Assembly (NCBI RefSeq): GCF_003855095.1
Contig: NZ_CP033972.1
Location: 3,472,001 to 3,536,000, forward strand
DNA length: 64,000 bases
Source: Gordonia insulae
GTDB taxonomy: Bacteria; Actinomycetota; Actinomycetes; Mycobacteriales; Mycobacteriaceae
Reading direction: 5' to 3'
Below, in pieces: positions 8,636-16,851 of the stretch (its first letter is position 1; each line of letters begins with the position of its first letter). The translations under genes were made by a program, and so were the position numbers. Below the pieces are notes generated by a model. It had not been told where the DNA came from. It saw only the letters and a program-made list of their open reading frames with translations, and did not search any database.

Positions 8636-9433
8636 ATGGCCGACGATTTCACCGACATCACCTACGAGGTCGACAACGGGCTGGCATGGATCACGATCAA
8701 CCGGCCGGACCGCTACAACGCCTTCCGTGCGCAGACCGTCGACGAACTGATCCTGGCGTTCAAGCGTGCATGGGCGAGTTCCGAGGTCGGCGTCGTCGCG
8801 CTGACCGGTGCCGGCGACAAGGCATTCTGCGCGGGTGGCGACCAAAAGCAGCGCATGGAGACCGGCGACTACGGTCCTTCACAGAGCGGTCTTTTCGAGG
8901 TCGAATCCCTACATCGAGTCATCCGCGACAACCCGAAGCCGGTCATCGCGGCCGTGAACGGGCTGGCCATCGGCGGTGGGCATGTGCTCCACGTGCTGTG
9001 TGACCTCACGATCGCCGCCGATACCGCGCAGTTCGGACAGAATGGTCCGCGGGTCGGCTCGTTCGACGCCGGTCTGGGGTCCGGTTACCTGGCCCGCGTC
9101 GTCGGCGAGAAGCGGGCGCGCGAGATCTGGTTCATGCTTCGCCGTCTGTCTGCGGAGGAAGCCCTCGACTGGGGCCTGGTCAACAAGGTCGTCCCCGCCG
9201 CCGATCTCAAGGCCGAGGTCCGCGCGTGGGCGGATCAGATGCTCGACTTCTCCCCCACCGCCCTGAAGGTGCTCAAGCAGTCACTCAACACCGACACCGA
9301 GCATTTCGTGAGCATCGGCCAGATGGCCTACTCCACGCTCGAAATCTTCGGGGAGACTCCCGAATCGCGCGAGGGGATCACCGCGTTCAACGAGAAGCGC
9401 AAGCCGGACTTCACTCCTTACCGAGGAAAGTGA
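8636..9433 (+). CDS. BadI-like 2-ketocyclohexanecarboxyl-CoA hydrolase (ring-cleaving crotonase)
   Basis: A 265-residue crotonase. I chose the ATG giving MADDFTDITYEVDNG because it aligns with the N-terminus of BadI/MenB; an ATG seven codons upstream is possible. FCAGGDQ, IGGGHVLHVLCDLTIAAD and [17 protein letters not shown] are characteristic of the BadI/MenB branch rather than of ordinary hydratases, and the C-terminus (SREGITAFNEKRKPDF) also matches BadI. BadI hydrolytically opens 2-ketocyclohexane-1-carboxyl-CoA to pimeloyl-CoA. Here the natural substrate may be a substituted homologue, such as the isopropenyl-substituted keto ester of the perillate route. MenB function is less likely because the gene opens an operon with an acyl-CoA dehydrogenase and a dienoyl-CoA-reductase-like SDR. 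Confidence 0.82.
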   Translation: MADDFTDITYEVDNGLAWITINRPDRYNAFRAQTVDELILAFKRAWASSEVGVVALTGAGDKAFCAGGDQKQRMETGDYGPSQSGLFEVESLHRVIRDNPKPVIAAVNGLAIGGGHVLHVLCDLTIAADTAQFGQNGPRVGSFDAGLGSGYLARVVGEKRAREIWFMLRRLSAEEALDWGLVNKVVPAADLKAEVRAWADQMLDFSPTALKVLKQSLNTDTEHFVSIGQMAYSTLEIFGETPESREGITAFNEKRKPDFTPYRGK

Positions 9434-9434
9434 C

Positions 9435-10571
9435 TTGCAGTTCTCACCCGAGCAGCGCGAGTTCGCGACGGCAATTCAAGACTACTGCCGCCGCGAACTC
9501 GCCACGGTTGCACAGCGTGACGCCGTCACCGACGGCGGCACACTCTCCAACAGCCCCCAGGTGCTCAGCGACTTCGCGCGCCACGGCTGGCTGGGGGTGT
9601 CGCTGCCCGACGAGTACGGTGGCGGCGGTGCCGGTTTCGTCGACGAGTGCGTCTTCCTCGAGGAATCGGCGCGTGGACTCGCTCCGATCACCGGGTACTC
9701 GACCGGGCTGACGGCCGCGCAGACGTACCTGCGTTGGGGCAGCGACGATCAGAAGAAGACCATCGTCACCAACCTGACCGCCGGCCGCCTGGAAGCGATC
9801 GCACTCAGTGAGCCCGGCGCCGGGTCCGATCTCGCCGGCCTGCGGGTGACGGCTCGCCGCGACGGTGACCGGTATCTGATCAACGGGCAGAAGACCTGGA
9901 TTTCGGCGGCGCACGTCGCGGAGCACATCCTGGTTCTCGCGCGCGAGGACTCCTCGGGCACCAAACACCAGGGGATGACTCTCCTCATGGTCCCGACGTC
10001 GACTCCAGGCCTCACGATCCGCGGGATCGACACGATGGAGGCCCACACGTGCAACGATGTCTTCTTCACCGATGTCGAGGTTGCGACATCCGCCGTCGTC
10101 GGTGAACCGCGCAACGCCTGGAAGCAGCTGATGCGCGGGCTGAGCATCGAACGCCTGATCATCGCCGCGATGAGCATCGGCGGCGCGCGACGGGCGCTGG
10201 ACGACGTCATCGCGTACGCGAAGGAACGCGAGCAGTTCGGACAGACATTGTCGTCCTACCAAGCGCTTCGCCATCGCCTGGCCGACCTCGCCACCGACAT
10301 CGAGGTTGCGCGGGTCTTCCTCTACGACGCCGCCTCGCAGATCGATGCGGGTCTCGAAGATGACCTGTCCCGCCAGAGCGCAATGGCCAAGATGCGCTGC
10401 ACCGAGGTCGCCAAGCACGCGACGCTCGAGGCGATGCAGATGATGGGCGGCTACGGCTACGCAAGGGAATACGGCATGGAGGGCCAGGTCCGCCGGGCTC
10501 TTGCTCCGCCGATCTACGGTGGCACCAACGAGATTCAGCGCGAGATCATCGCCAAGAACATCGGCTTGTGA
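9435..10571 (+). CDS. acyl-CoA dehydrogenase
   Basis: A 378-residue flavoprotein starting at TTG one base after the previous stop, with AGGAAAG upstream, so translationally coupled. FAD/acyl-CoA motifs are visible: LSEPGAGSDLAGLRVTA, GQKTWISAA and QMMGGYGYAREYGMEGQVRR. The usual catalytic Glu in the IYEGT motif is Gly here (PIYGGTNEIQR), so the base must lie elsewhere or the reaction differs. Likely role: introduces a double bond into a ring or ring-opened acyl-CoA in the same operon as the BadI-like hydrolase. Confidence 0.85.
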   Translation: MQFSPEQREFATAIQDYCRRELATVAQRDAVTDGGTLSNSPQVLSDFARHGWLGVSLPDEYGGGGAGFVDECVFLEESARGLAPITGYSTGLTAAQTYLRWGSDDQKKTIVTNLTAGRLEAIALSEPGAGSDLAGLRVTARRDGDRYLINGQKTWISAAHVAEHILVLAREDSSGTKHQGMTLLMVPTSTPGLTIRGIDTMEAHTCNDVFFTDVEVATSAVVGEPRNAWKQLMRGLSIERLIIAAMSIGGARRALDDVIAYAKEREQFGQTLSSYQALRHRLADLATDIEVARVFLYDAASQIDAGLEDDLSRQSAMAKMRCTEVAKHATLEAMQMMGGYGYAREYGMEGQVRRALAPPIYGGTNEIQREIIAKNIGL

Positions 10572-10604
10572 GATACACGCACATCTCCTGAGACAACGAG
10601 GTAC

Positions 10605-11507
10605 ATGATGACCGAGGATACGACTTTCTCACCGAAACTATTGTCCGGCAAACGAGTGCTCATCACCGGTGGTGGGACGGGATTGGGTCGCGGCGTCGCG
10701 CGTCATCTGGTCGACCACGGCGCCGAGGTCCATCTGTGGGGGCGCCGCGAAGCCGTGCTCGCCGAAGCGGCGGAAGAGGCCTCTGCATCCCGGCCAGGGG
10801 CCGTTCAGTACCACACCGTCGACGTGCGCGACTACGAGAACGTCGACGAGACGATGGGCCGGATCTGGTCGGAGTTCGGGCCGTTGACAGGTGTGGTCAA
10901 CAACGCAGCGGCGAACTTCATCGCGCAGACCAAAGACCTGAGTCCTCGTGCATTCCAGGCGATCACCAGCACTGTGATGAATGGCTCGTTTCATACCACG
11001 CACGCGGCCGGTAAGCGCTGGATCGCCGATGGACTCCCGGGCAGCGTGCTGTCCACGTTGACGACGTGGGTGTGGACGGGATCGGCGTTCGTGGTGCCAT
11101 CCGCGATGGCGAAGGCCGCGGTCCACTCGATGACGATGTCGCTGGCCGTCGAGTGGGCCAAGCACAACATCAGGCTCAATGCCCTTGCTCCTGGCCCGAT
11201 TCCGACGGACTACGCGTGGGAGATGCTCAACCCCACCGACAAGAGCTCGGTCGGCGCGACTCAGGCCGATCAGATTCCCGCCGGACGGACCGGCACCATG
11301 GAGGAACTGGCCAATCTCACCATGTTCCTGCTGTCCGATGCGTGCGATTACCTGACCGGACAGACCATCGCGATGGACGGTGGGCAGATGCTCGCCGGTC
11401 CGGGAACCTTCGCCGGGCTCAACGGTCTCACCGACGCCGACTGGCAGCAGATCAAAGAGACCAGCAAAGCCGCCTCGGAATCCGCCAAGGCGCAGCGGAG
11501 CGTGTAG
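10605..11507 (+). CDS. 2,4-dienoyl-CoA-reductase-like SDR
   Basis: A 300-residue short-chain dehydrogenase, ATG with ACGAGG upstream. The Rossmann motif is GGGTGLGRGVA, then NNAAANFIAQTKDLS and SGFVVPSASAK-like SAFVVPSAMAKAAVHSM, as in mammalian and bacterial 2,4-dienoyl-CoA reductases. The YxxxK tyrosine is absent from its normal place (S-A-M-A-K), which is also typical of DECR enzymes. In this operon it could reduce a cyclic dienoyl-CoA to a monoenoyl-CoA, the step needed between a benzoyl-CoA-reductase-like product and a BadK/BadH/BadI-type route. That placement is inference; ordinary unsaturated fatty-acid trimming is the alternative. Confidence 0.75.
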   Translation: MMTEDTTFSPKLLSGKRVLITGGGTGLGRGVARHLVDHGAEVHLWGRREAVLAEAAEEASASRPGAVQYHTVDVRDYENVDETMGRIWSEFGPLTGVVNNAAANFIAQTKDLSPRAFQAITSTVMNGSFHTTHAAGKRWIADGLPGSVLSTLTTWVWTGSAFVVPSAMAKAAVHSMTMSLAVEWAKHNIRLNALAPGPIPTDYAWEMLNPTDKSSVGATQADQIPAGRTGTMEELANLTMFLLSDACDYLTGQTIAMDGGQMLAGPGTFAGLNGLTDADWQQIKETSKAASESAKAQRSV

Positions 11508-11527
11508 ACGGGCGGACGTATGCATAC

Positions 11528-11564
11528 GACGGTGGGGCGCATCAATTCGATGCACCCCACCGTC
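11528..11564. terminator. bidirectional hairpin terminator
   Basis: Arms GACGGTGGGGCGCATC and GATGCACCCCACCGTC form a 16-pair stem with one mismatch around an AATTC loop, between the convergent dienoyl-CoA-reductase-like SDR and HIT genes. There is no long T run, as is common in high-GC actinobacteria. Confidence 0.8.
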
Positions 11565-11580
11565 ATATCCGCACTTGTGG

Positions 11581-12009
11581 TCAGGTCACTGCGGAGGAGA
11601 CCCGTTGCGCCGACCGTTCGATCGACACGCGGTCGCCGGCCACTCCCGGCTTCCAAGGCAACAGAAGTCGGTCCCGGCCCTTGTCGACGTACCGAGGAAT
11701 CACGTGAAGATGGAAATGGAACACCGTCTGCCACGCATCCGCGCCACAACAGTTGAGCAGGTTGACACCATCTGCCCCGAGTTCGGTGATCGCCTTCCGA
11801 GCGACCCGTTGCGCCGTCAGGGTGACCGCGCTCAGGTCGTCCGGAGGGATGTCCAGCAGATCCCTACTGTGGCGCTTGGGGACGACGAGCAGATGGCCAT
11901 CGGATGCCGGGTTGACGTCCATGAATGCGAAGGTTGAATCATCCTCTGCCACCTTGTGACTGGGAATCCTCCCGGCCACGATGCCGCAGAACACACACTG
12001 GTCGGCCAT
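11581..12009 (-). CDS. HIT-family nucleotide hydrolase/transferase
   Basis: A 142-residue histidine-triad protein; the start at MADQCVFCGIVAG is the family-typical N-terminus, so the longer frame is rejected. The N-terminal CxxC (CVFC) and the triad HFHLHVIPR near the C-terminus are plain. Such proteins hydrolyse adenosine phosphoramidates or dinucleoside polyphosphates. It is the last gene of the minus-strand crotonase operon. Why a HIT protein is here is unclear; acyl-adenylate clean-up downstream of AMP-forming ligases is conceivable but speculative. Confidence 0.88.
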   Translation of the reverse strand: MADQCVFCGIVAGRIPSHKVAEDDSTFAFMDVNPASDGHLLVVPKRHSRDLLDIPPDDLSAVTLTAQRVARKAITELGADGVNLLNCCGADAWQTVFHFHLHVIPRYVDKGRDRLLLPWKPGVAGDRVSIERSAQRVSSAVT

Positions 12010-12032
12010 TCCGGAGATCCCCTCGTGGACGG

Positions 12033-13061
12033 TCAGAGCGACGGCCGGTACTGGTACTTGCTGCTGCGGGTGAGCGCGAACTCGAAGATGCCCGTACCTC
12101 TCACCCCATCCAGATCGAAAGCGCACAGGCGGTCGGTCAACGCGGAGTCGAGCGAGCGTGGCGACACGGCTCCGCCCAGGTCGTAGCGATCTGACTCGAC
12201 ATGGTCCACGCCGCGCGACACCCCGTGGTGCCCACCGTATCCGGCGCCGGCCATGAAACCGCCGCCGGCCCGTGCATCGGCATGTACCCGATATACCTCG
12301 CCAGATGCGGTCGATACCTCGACCTCGCCGTCCACGAGGTCGAGGTCGTCGGTGAAGGACAACGCGTGCCGCACACCGGTGATCGGATCGAGCCGACCGT
12401 TCTCGCGCATGACAGCTCCCTCCAAGAGAAGCCGGTCACCACTTCGGGTCTCGACCAGTAGGAATCCGATCGAGAAGTCGGGGAACTGCGCTTGATACCA
12501 AATGTGCAGCCCTTGGCCGCCCGACATGGTGCGGACTCCGCGCGACCGATCACGCTGGCCGTACCAGCCGTCGACGGACACCGATTCTCCGTCGATGGTC
12601 AACTCACCGTCGTAGCGCCCGGACTGGAACAGGTGATCGAACGACGTCCGCTTCGCTGACTCGTTGGTGACCGCGACCTCTCCGAACCACGCCGGGGTTC
12701 GGGCACGCCAACGGACATCGAACTCGACCCCGATCTCGTTGGCGGCGAGCTGAAGTCGCCACAGTGCGTTCGGCTCGACGACCTCGAACCGGAACGGCCC
12801 AGCACCAGATCTGTCGGTGGCACTCAGCAGACTCGCATGCCGGAGATTGCGTTGCTCTCCCTCGTGCGACAGCACCACGAAGCCGTCCACGGTGTCTTTG
12901 GGCGGATAGATGCCGAATCCCATGATGATCGAAGGTGACAGCTCATCGGTCGGATGCATGTTGAACATCAGGCGATCGAAGAAGCCGTCCGGCAGGTCGA
13001 TTGCGTCGGCACCGACGAGCGGATCGTGGAAGGTCGTCGCGTCATCGTGGGTGGTTGACAT
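12033..13061 (-). CDS. CrtC/hydroxyneurosporene-synthase-like uncharacterised protein
   Basis: A 342-residue protein starting at ATG after an AGGAG ribosome site. It has no membrane segment and is rich in beta-strand-like, Trp/Gly patterns (FDHLFQSGRYDGEL, VDGWYGQRDRSRGVR, GLHIWYQAQFPDFSIGFLLVE). This resembles the double-lipocalin CrtC-like proteins often found beside acyl-CoA catabolism genes. Function unknown; a lipophilic terpenoid or steroid-like ligand, or a hydration reaction, would fit the fold. It lies between the HIT and phosphotransferase-like genes in one operon. Confidence 0.55.
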   Translation of the reverse strand: MSTTHDDATTFHDPLVGADAIDLPDGFFDRLMFNMHPTDELSPSIIMGFGIYPPKDTVDGFVVLSHEGEQRNLRHASLLSATDRSGAGPFRFEVVEPNALWRLQLAANEIGVEFDVRWRARTPAWFGEVAVTNESAKRTSFDHLFQSGRYDGELTIDGESVSVDGWYGQRDRSRGVRTMSGGQGLHIWYQAQFPDFSIGFLLVETRSGDRLLLEGAVMRENGRLDPITGVRHALSFTDDLDLVDGEVEVSTASGEVYRVHADARAGGGFMAGAGYGGHHGVSRGVDHVESDRYDLGGAVSPRSLDSALTDRLCAFDLDGVRGTGIFEFALTRSSKYQYRPSL

Positions 13062-13110
13062 GTGCACTCCTAGGTGTGTATTCGCGGTCGTCGGGCGAAC
13101 CCTGTCGATG

Positions 13111-14154
13111 TCAGAGGCCGGCCGGATCCACGGCTGCCAGGCCGGCCGACCGGCGCGCGTCACGGAGGAAGCTCTGCACGAGCGCCGGGTCCGAGTAATA
13201 GGGATCGCCGATGCCGTCGCGCACGCGGCGACGGCTGTATTCGTAGAGGACCGCCAGTTTCCACAACGATAGCGTCGTGTACCAGGCGAGGCTGCTGACG
13301 TCGCGGCCCGTTCGGTCACCGTAACGCTGTGCCAGCTCGGATTTTGTCGGATATCCGTCCTCGAGCATGGCTGCGCTCAACTCGGCGGTGGGATTCATCG
13401 GCTGCCCCGGATCGGGTACCGTCGCGAGGAGATAACCCAGGTCCAGGAGTGGATCGCCGATGGTGGCCAGTTCCCAATCCAGCACCGCGGCAATCCGACC
13501 CGGTGTGTCGGGCGCGAGGATCACGTTGCCGATGCGGAAATCGCAATGGATGAGCGTCGCACCCGACTCCGTCGGGACGTTCTCCTCCAACCATGCATCG
13601 ACATCGGCGAACTCCGAGGGCGGAGTGCCGTTCTCGTCGGAGACGAGGCGGCGCATGCGCTGGAGGTGCCGCGCGTTGAATCCTTCTGGGCGTCCCATCC
13701 GTTCGAGCCCGGCCTCTCGCCAGTCGACGGCATGGAGGTCGGCGAGAGTGTCTACCATGCTCTGACCGATCGCCCGTCGCTGCGCGACCGAGTCGAGGGG
13801 TGGAGGAGTTCGGTCGGTGACCACCGGCCCCGTCGCGAAGCTCATCACATAGAAGGGGACGTCGAGGACCTCGCCGTCCTGTGCCACCGCGAGCACCTCC
13901 GGCACCGGCACCACTGTCGGGTAGAGCGCGGTGAGCAACTTCGCCTCCCGCACCATGTCGTTGGCACCCGGGGGAATCGGCGGCGGCGGTGGACGTCGTA
14001 CGACCACGCTGGTCTCCCCATCGCTGACCAGGAACGTCAAGTTCGAATGGCCGTCGCCGATCGGCCTGGTCGTGATCGAGCCCGTCAGAATCCCACGTGT
14101 CTCGAGGAAGTCACGCAGGGCATCCCGCGTCTCCACATCCCAGTCCCATGACAT
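13111..14154 (-). CDS. APH/ACAD10-type phosphotransferase family protein
   Basis: A 347-residue kinase-fold protein. The catalytic loop HCDFRIGNVI fits HxDxxxxN and is followed by LDWELATIGDPLLDLGY in place of the metal-binding DxD. The N-terminal GDGHSNLTFLV resembles a nucleotide-binding loop. Family members near FadE genes are thought to phosphorylate hydroxy-acyl groups as in ACAD10/11, priming them for dehydration. A 4-hydroxyacyl-CoA kinase role is therefore plausible here but not shown. It starts 7 bases after the stop of the upstream crotonase gene. Confidence 0.75.
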   Translation of the reverse strand: MSWDWDVETRDALRDFLETRGILTGSITTRPIGDGHSNLTFLVSDGETSVVVRRPPPPPIPPGANDMVREAKLLTALYPTVVPVPEVLAVAQDGEVLDVPFYVMSFATGPVVTDRTPPPLDSVAQRRAIGQSMVDTLADLHAVDWREAGLERMGRPEGFNARHLQRMRRLVSDENGTPPSEFADVDAWLEENVPTESGATLIHCDFRIGNVILAPDTPGRIAAVLDWELATIGDPLLDLGYLLATVPDPGQPMNPTAELSAAMLEDGYPTKSELAQRYGDRTGRDVSSLAWYTTLSLWKLAVLYEYSRRRVRDGIGDPYYSDPALVQSFLRDARRSAGLAAVDPAGL

Positions 14155-14160
14155 GTCACA

Positions 14161-14973
14161 TCACCGACCGGTGAACTCTGGCTGCCGCTTCTCCTTGAAG
14201 GCCGCCAGCGCCTCGGGCATGTCATCGGTGCGCGTCAGCAACGCCTGACCACGATTCTCGAGTTCCAGAGCTGCTTCGTACGAGGATATCTCGGTGTTGC
14301 GCTGGATTGCCCGCTTCGACATCCGTACGCCTCCGGGTGAGTTCCGTGCGATCAAACGCGCCATCGCGAGCGCCTCGTCAAGAAGCTGCTCCGACGGCAC
14401 CACCTGATTCACCAAGCCGGTCCGGAGTGCTTCGTCGGCCTTGACGATCCGCGCGGTGAATCCGATCTCCGCCGCCCGAGCGGGCCCGACCAGGCGCGCG
14501 AGGTTGTACGAGGTGCCCAGCTCCCCCATCGACAAACCGACCTTCACGAACGCAGCGCTCATTTTCAGAGTCGGTGCAGCGAGTCGGATATCGGCGGCGA
14601 GGGCGAGCGCCATCCCGCCGCCCGTGGCGGGACCGTGCAGCGCAGCGATCACGGGGAAGGGCAGGTGACGGATCGACTGGATACCGCCGGTGGCGGTCTC
14701 CTGGAACTTCAGGAACTCGCGCACGCCCATCTCGGTGATCACATGGATCTCGTCGAGGTCGAAGCCGGCACAGAACGCTCGCTCACCGGCCCCGGTCAGG
14801 ATGAGGGCGCGCAAACCGCTGTCTCGCAGCGCCCGACCGGCGGCGAGATGTTCGTGGAACATGGTCACCGTCTGCGAGTTCATACGATCGGGACGGTTGA
14901 TACGCAGGATGCCGATACCTGGTTCTGCCTCCTCGAAGGTCAAAGTCTCGAGATCGGGGAATTCGATGGTCAT
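14161..14973 (-). CDS. enoyl-CoA hydratase/isomerase family protein (crotonase A)
   Basis: A 270-residue crotonase; ATG of MTIEFPDLETL chosen as the first family-aligned start. Oxyanion-hole motifs FCAGFDLDEI and GPATGGGMALALAADIRLA are present. Neither of the two hydratase glutamates is in place (GGMAL and SAAF where GGxEL and LPE are expected); an acidic residue appears in SMGELGTSYN instead. Isomerase, dehalogenase-like or hydrolase chemistry is thus more likely than hydration. It is a close paralogue of the next gene upstream, sharing the C-terminal LELENRGQALLTR block, and the pair arose by tandem duplication. Confidence 0.85.
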   Translation of the reverse strand: MTIEFPDLETLTFEEAEPGIGILRINRPDRMNSQTVTMFHEHLAAGRALRDSGLRALILTGAGERAFCAGFDLDEIHVITEMGVREFLKFQETATGGIQSIRHLPFPVIAALHGPATGGGMALALAADIRLAAPTLKMSAAFVKVGLSMGELGTSYNLARLVGPARAAEIGFTARIVKADEALRTGLVNQVVPSEQLLDEALAMARLIARNSPGGVRMSKRAIQRNTEISSYEAALELENRGQALLTRTDDMPEALAAFKEKRQPEFTGR

Positions 14974-15013
14974 CTCTCGGTGCCTAACCCTGGTGTGTGG
15001 TGTCGCGGAACGG

Positions 15014-15826
15014 TCATCGGCCCTGGAAGACCGGTGCCCGCTTCTCTTTGAAGGCGGCGAGGGCTTCGGCCATGTCCGGACTCCGGGTGAGCAGCGCCTG
15101 CCCACGGTTCTCGAGTTCGAGCGCGGCGGCGTACGAGCCGACCTCCAGATTCGCTTGCAGGGCGCGCTTCGAGAGCTGCACTCCGCCGGGGGAGTTGGTC
15201 ACGATCTGCTCGGCAAGGGCGAGCGAGTCAGCGAGGACGTCGTCAAGGCTGACCGAGTTCACCAGACCGAGTTCCTCGGCTTCGGCCGCCTCGACGATGC
15301 GGCCCGTGAAGCAGATCTCGCTGGTCTTGGCCGGGCCGATCAGGCGGGTGAGCAGCCACGAGGTACCAAGGTCCCCGGCCGACAGTCCGATTCGGACGAA
15401 CGCCGCGTTGAACTTCGCCGTCGTGCCCGCCAACCGGATGTCGGCGGCCAGGGCGAGAGAGAATCCACCGCCCGCGGCGGCGCCGTTGACCGCCGCGATG
15501 ACCGGCACCCGCAGAGACCGGATAGCGGACAATGCGCGGGCGGCGCGTTCCTGCTGATCGAGCATGCCGAGCGCCCCCAGGTTGGGCAGATCGTCGGCGT
15601 CGGCGAGGTCATACCCGGAGCAGAACGCCTTTCCTGCGCCGGTGAGAATGACGACCCGGCAGTCGTCCTCGGTCTCCAACCCCCACGCGAGCTGTTCGAG
15701 CTCGACGAACATCAGGTTGGTCATCGCGTTGTATCGGTCGGGTCGATTGAGCGTCACAACGACGATGCCCGGCTTGACCTCCTCGGCGAGCAGGGTTTCG
15801 AACCTCGTGTCCAGGGTCTTCATCAT
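15014..15826 (-). CDS. enoyl-CoA hydratase/isomerase family protein (crotonase B)
   Basis: A 270-residue paralogue of crotonase A, with GAGGAG just upstream of tandem ATG codons (either may be used). Crotonase motifs are FCSGYDLADADD and GAAAGGGFSLALAADIRLAG. The hydratase Glu pair is missing, and an Asp sits in SAGDLGTSWLLTRLIG, the arrangement seen in dienoyl-CoA isomerase-like crotonases. Probable double-bond isomerisation or another CoA-ester reaction on a ring-derived intermediate. Middle gene of the three-crotonase run. Confidence 0.85.
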   Translation of the reverse strand: MMKTLDTRFETLLAEEVKPGIVVVTLNRPDRYNAMTNLMFVELEQLAWGLETEDDCRVVILTGAGKAFCSGYDLADADDLPNLGALGMLDQQERAARALSAIRSLRVPVIAAVNGAAAGGGFSLALAADIRLAGTTAKFNAAFVRIGLSAGDLGTSWLLTRLIGPAKTSEICFTGRIVEAAEAEELGLVNSVSLDDVLADSLALAEQIVTNSPGGVQLSKRALQANLEVGSYAAALELENRGQALLTRSPDMAEALAAFKEKRAPVFQGR

Positions 15827-15866
15827 CGAACTCCTCGTGCTGGTGTGTGATGTGGTCGACTACCGA

Positions 15867-16649
15867 TCAGCGGAACTGCGGTCTGCGCTTCTCGACGAAT
15901 GCAGTGATGCCCTCCGCTGCTTCGCCGTCCTCGAAGAGCGTCTGGATCTGGTCGACCTCGAACCGCGCGCCGTCGGCGAGCGGAAGGTCGAACGCCCCGT
16001 CAACGGTGCGGACCACGGCGAGTTGTGCAGGCAGGGACGGCCCGACGAGTTCGTCCGCGAACGCCAGTGCAGCCTCGACGGCGCTGCTGTCCGTCAATCG
16101 GTCCACCAGCCCGATCCGATATGCCTCGTCGGCCGGGACCTGCCGCGCTGTCAACATGATGTCGAGAGCGCGCCCACGCCCGACGAGTCGGGGCAGGCGC
16201 TGAGTCCCGCCAGCGCCCGGAATCAATCCGAGCTTTACCTCGGGGAGTCCGAGCTTGCCGTTCGGCCCTGCCACGCGCAGGGTGCATGCCAGGGCCAGCT
16301 CGAGCCCACCGCCCAGCGCGATACCGTCAACGGCCGCGATGGAGATCCAGCCGGCCGCGGCGATCCGGTCGTTGACCTCGCGCATCTTGTCGCCGTACGC
16401 AGTGAACGATTCGGCATCGATCGACGACAGGTGTTTGATGTCCGCGCCGGCGGCAAAGAATCCCTGCTGCGCCGAGGCGATCACCATGACCTTGACGTCG
16501 CCCGCCTTCTCGGCGGCGTCCATGGCGAGGTGGAGGCCGTCGAGCAATGGGATACCCAGCGCGTTGGCGGGTGGACGTTCCAAAGTCACGGCGACGATTC
16601 CTGGTTTGACCGTCTTCCAGGTGACGACATCTTGCGCCTGGTCTGCCAT
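15867..16649 (-). CDS. enoyl-CoA hydratase (BadK-type candidate)
   Basis: A 260-residue hydratase with both catalytic glutamates: GGGLELALACTLRVAG and LGLPEVKLGLIPGAGGTQRLPRLVG. FFAAGADIKHL supplies the oxyanion region. It is first in the minus-strand operon and directly follows the operator/GntR divergent region. It is the only complete classical hydratase of the local crotonases, so it is the best candidate to hydrate a cyclohex-1-ene-carboxyl-CoA-type or acyclic enoyl-CoA intermediate ahead of the BadH-like dehydrogenase. Confidence 0.88.
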   Translation of the reverse strand: MADQAQDVVTWKTVKPGIVAVTLERPPANALGIPLLDGLHLAMDAAEKAGDVKVMVIASAQQGFFAAGADIKHLSSIDAESFTAYGDKMREVNDRIAAAGWISIAAVDGIALGGGLELALACTLRVAGPNGKLGLPEVKLGLIPGAGGTQRLPRLVGRGRALDIMLTARQVPADEAYRIGLVDRLTDSSAVEAALAFADELVGPSLPAQLAVVRTVDGAFDLPLADGARFEVDQIQTLFEDGEAAEGITAFVEKRRPQFR

Positions 16650-16743
16650 ACGTCCTCACATTTCGCCTACTGACCCCCGTTCGACGGTCAGATACTCCTC
16701 CCTGGAAGCTATCCAGTCCGCCCGTTCAAGTCAACCATTATTT

Positions 16744-16754
16744 TGGTACGACCA
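16744..16754. promoter_or_regulatory. GntR/FadR-type operator copy 4
   Basis: TGGTACGACCA inside the longer palindrome TTTTGGTACGACCAAAA, the best-formed site of the set. It is in the gap between the divergent crotonase operon and GntR gene, nearer the crotonase side. Confidence 0.75.
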
Positions 16755-16818
16755 AAAGACGTTTGAGCAACACTCCCTGCGTATGGGGTCGCGACGACAA
16801 GGGCGTTGCTGTTAAATT

Positions 16819-16829
16819 AGGTACGACCA
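16819..16829. promoter_or_regulatory. GntR/FadR-type operator copy 5 (autoregulatory)
   Basis: AGGTACGACCA, 75 bases from copy 4 (about seven helical turns) and just upstream of the GntR start and ribosome site. The position suggests autorepression by the GntR protein and possible cooperative binding with copy 4. Confidence 0.7.
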
Positions 16830-16851
16830 AATGCACAGAAAGCAGGTGGCA

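Noticed and set aside
8636..9433. MenB (menaquinone naphthoate synthase)
   Set aside because: The same family branch, but the operon holds acyl-CoA dehydrogenase and dienoyl reductase genes and no other men genes are near.
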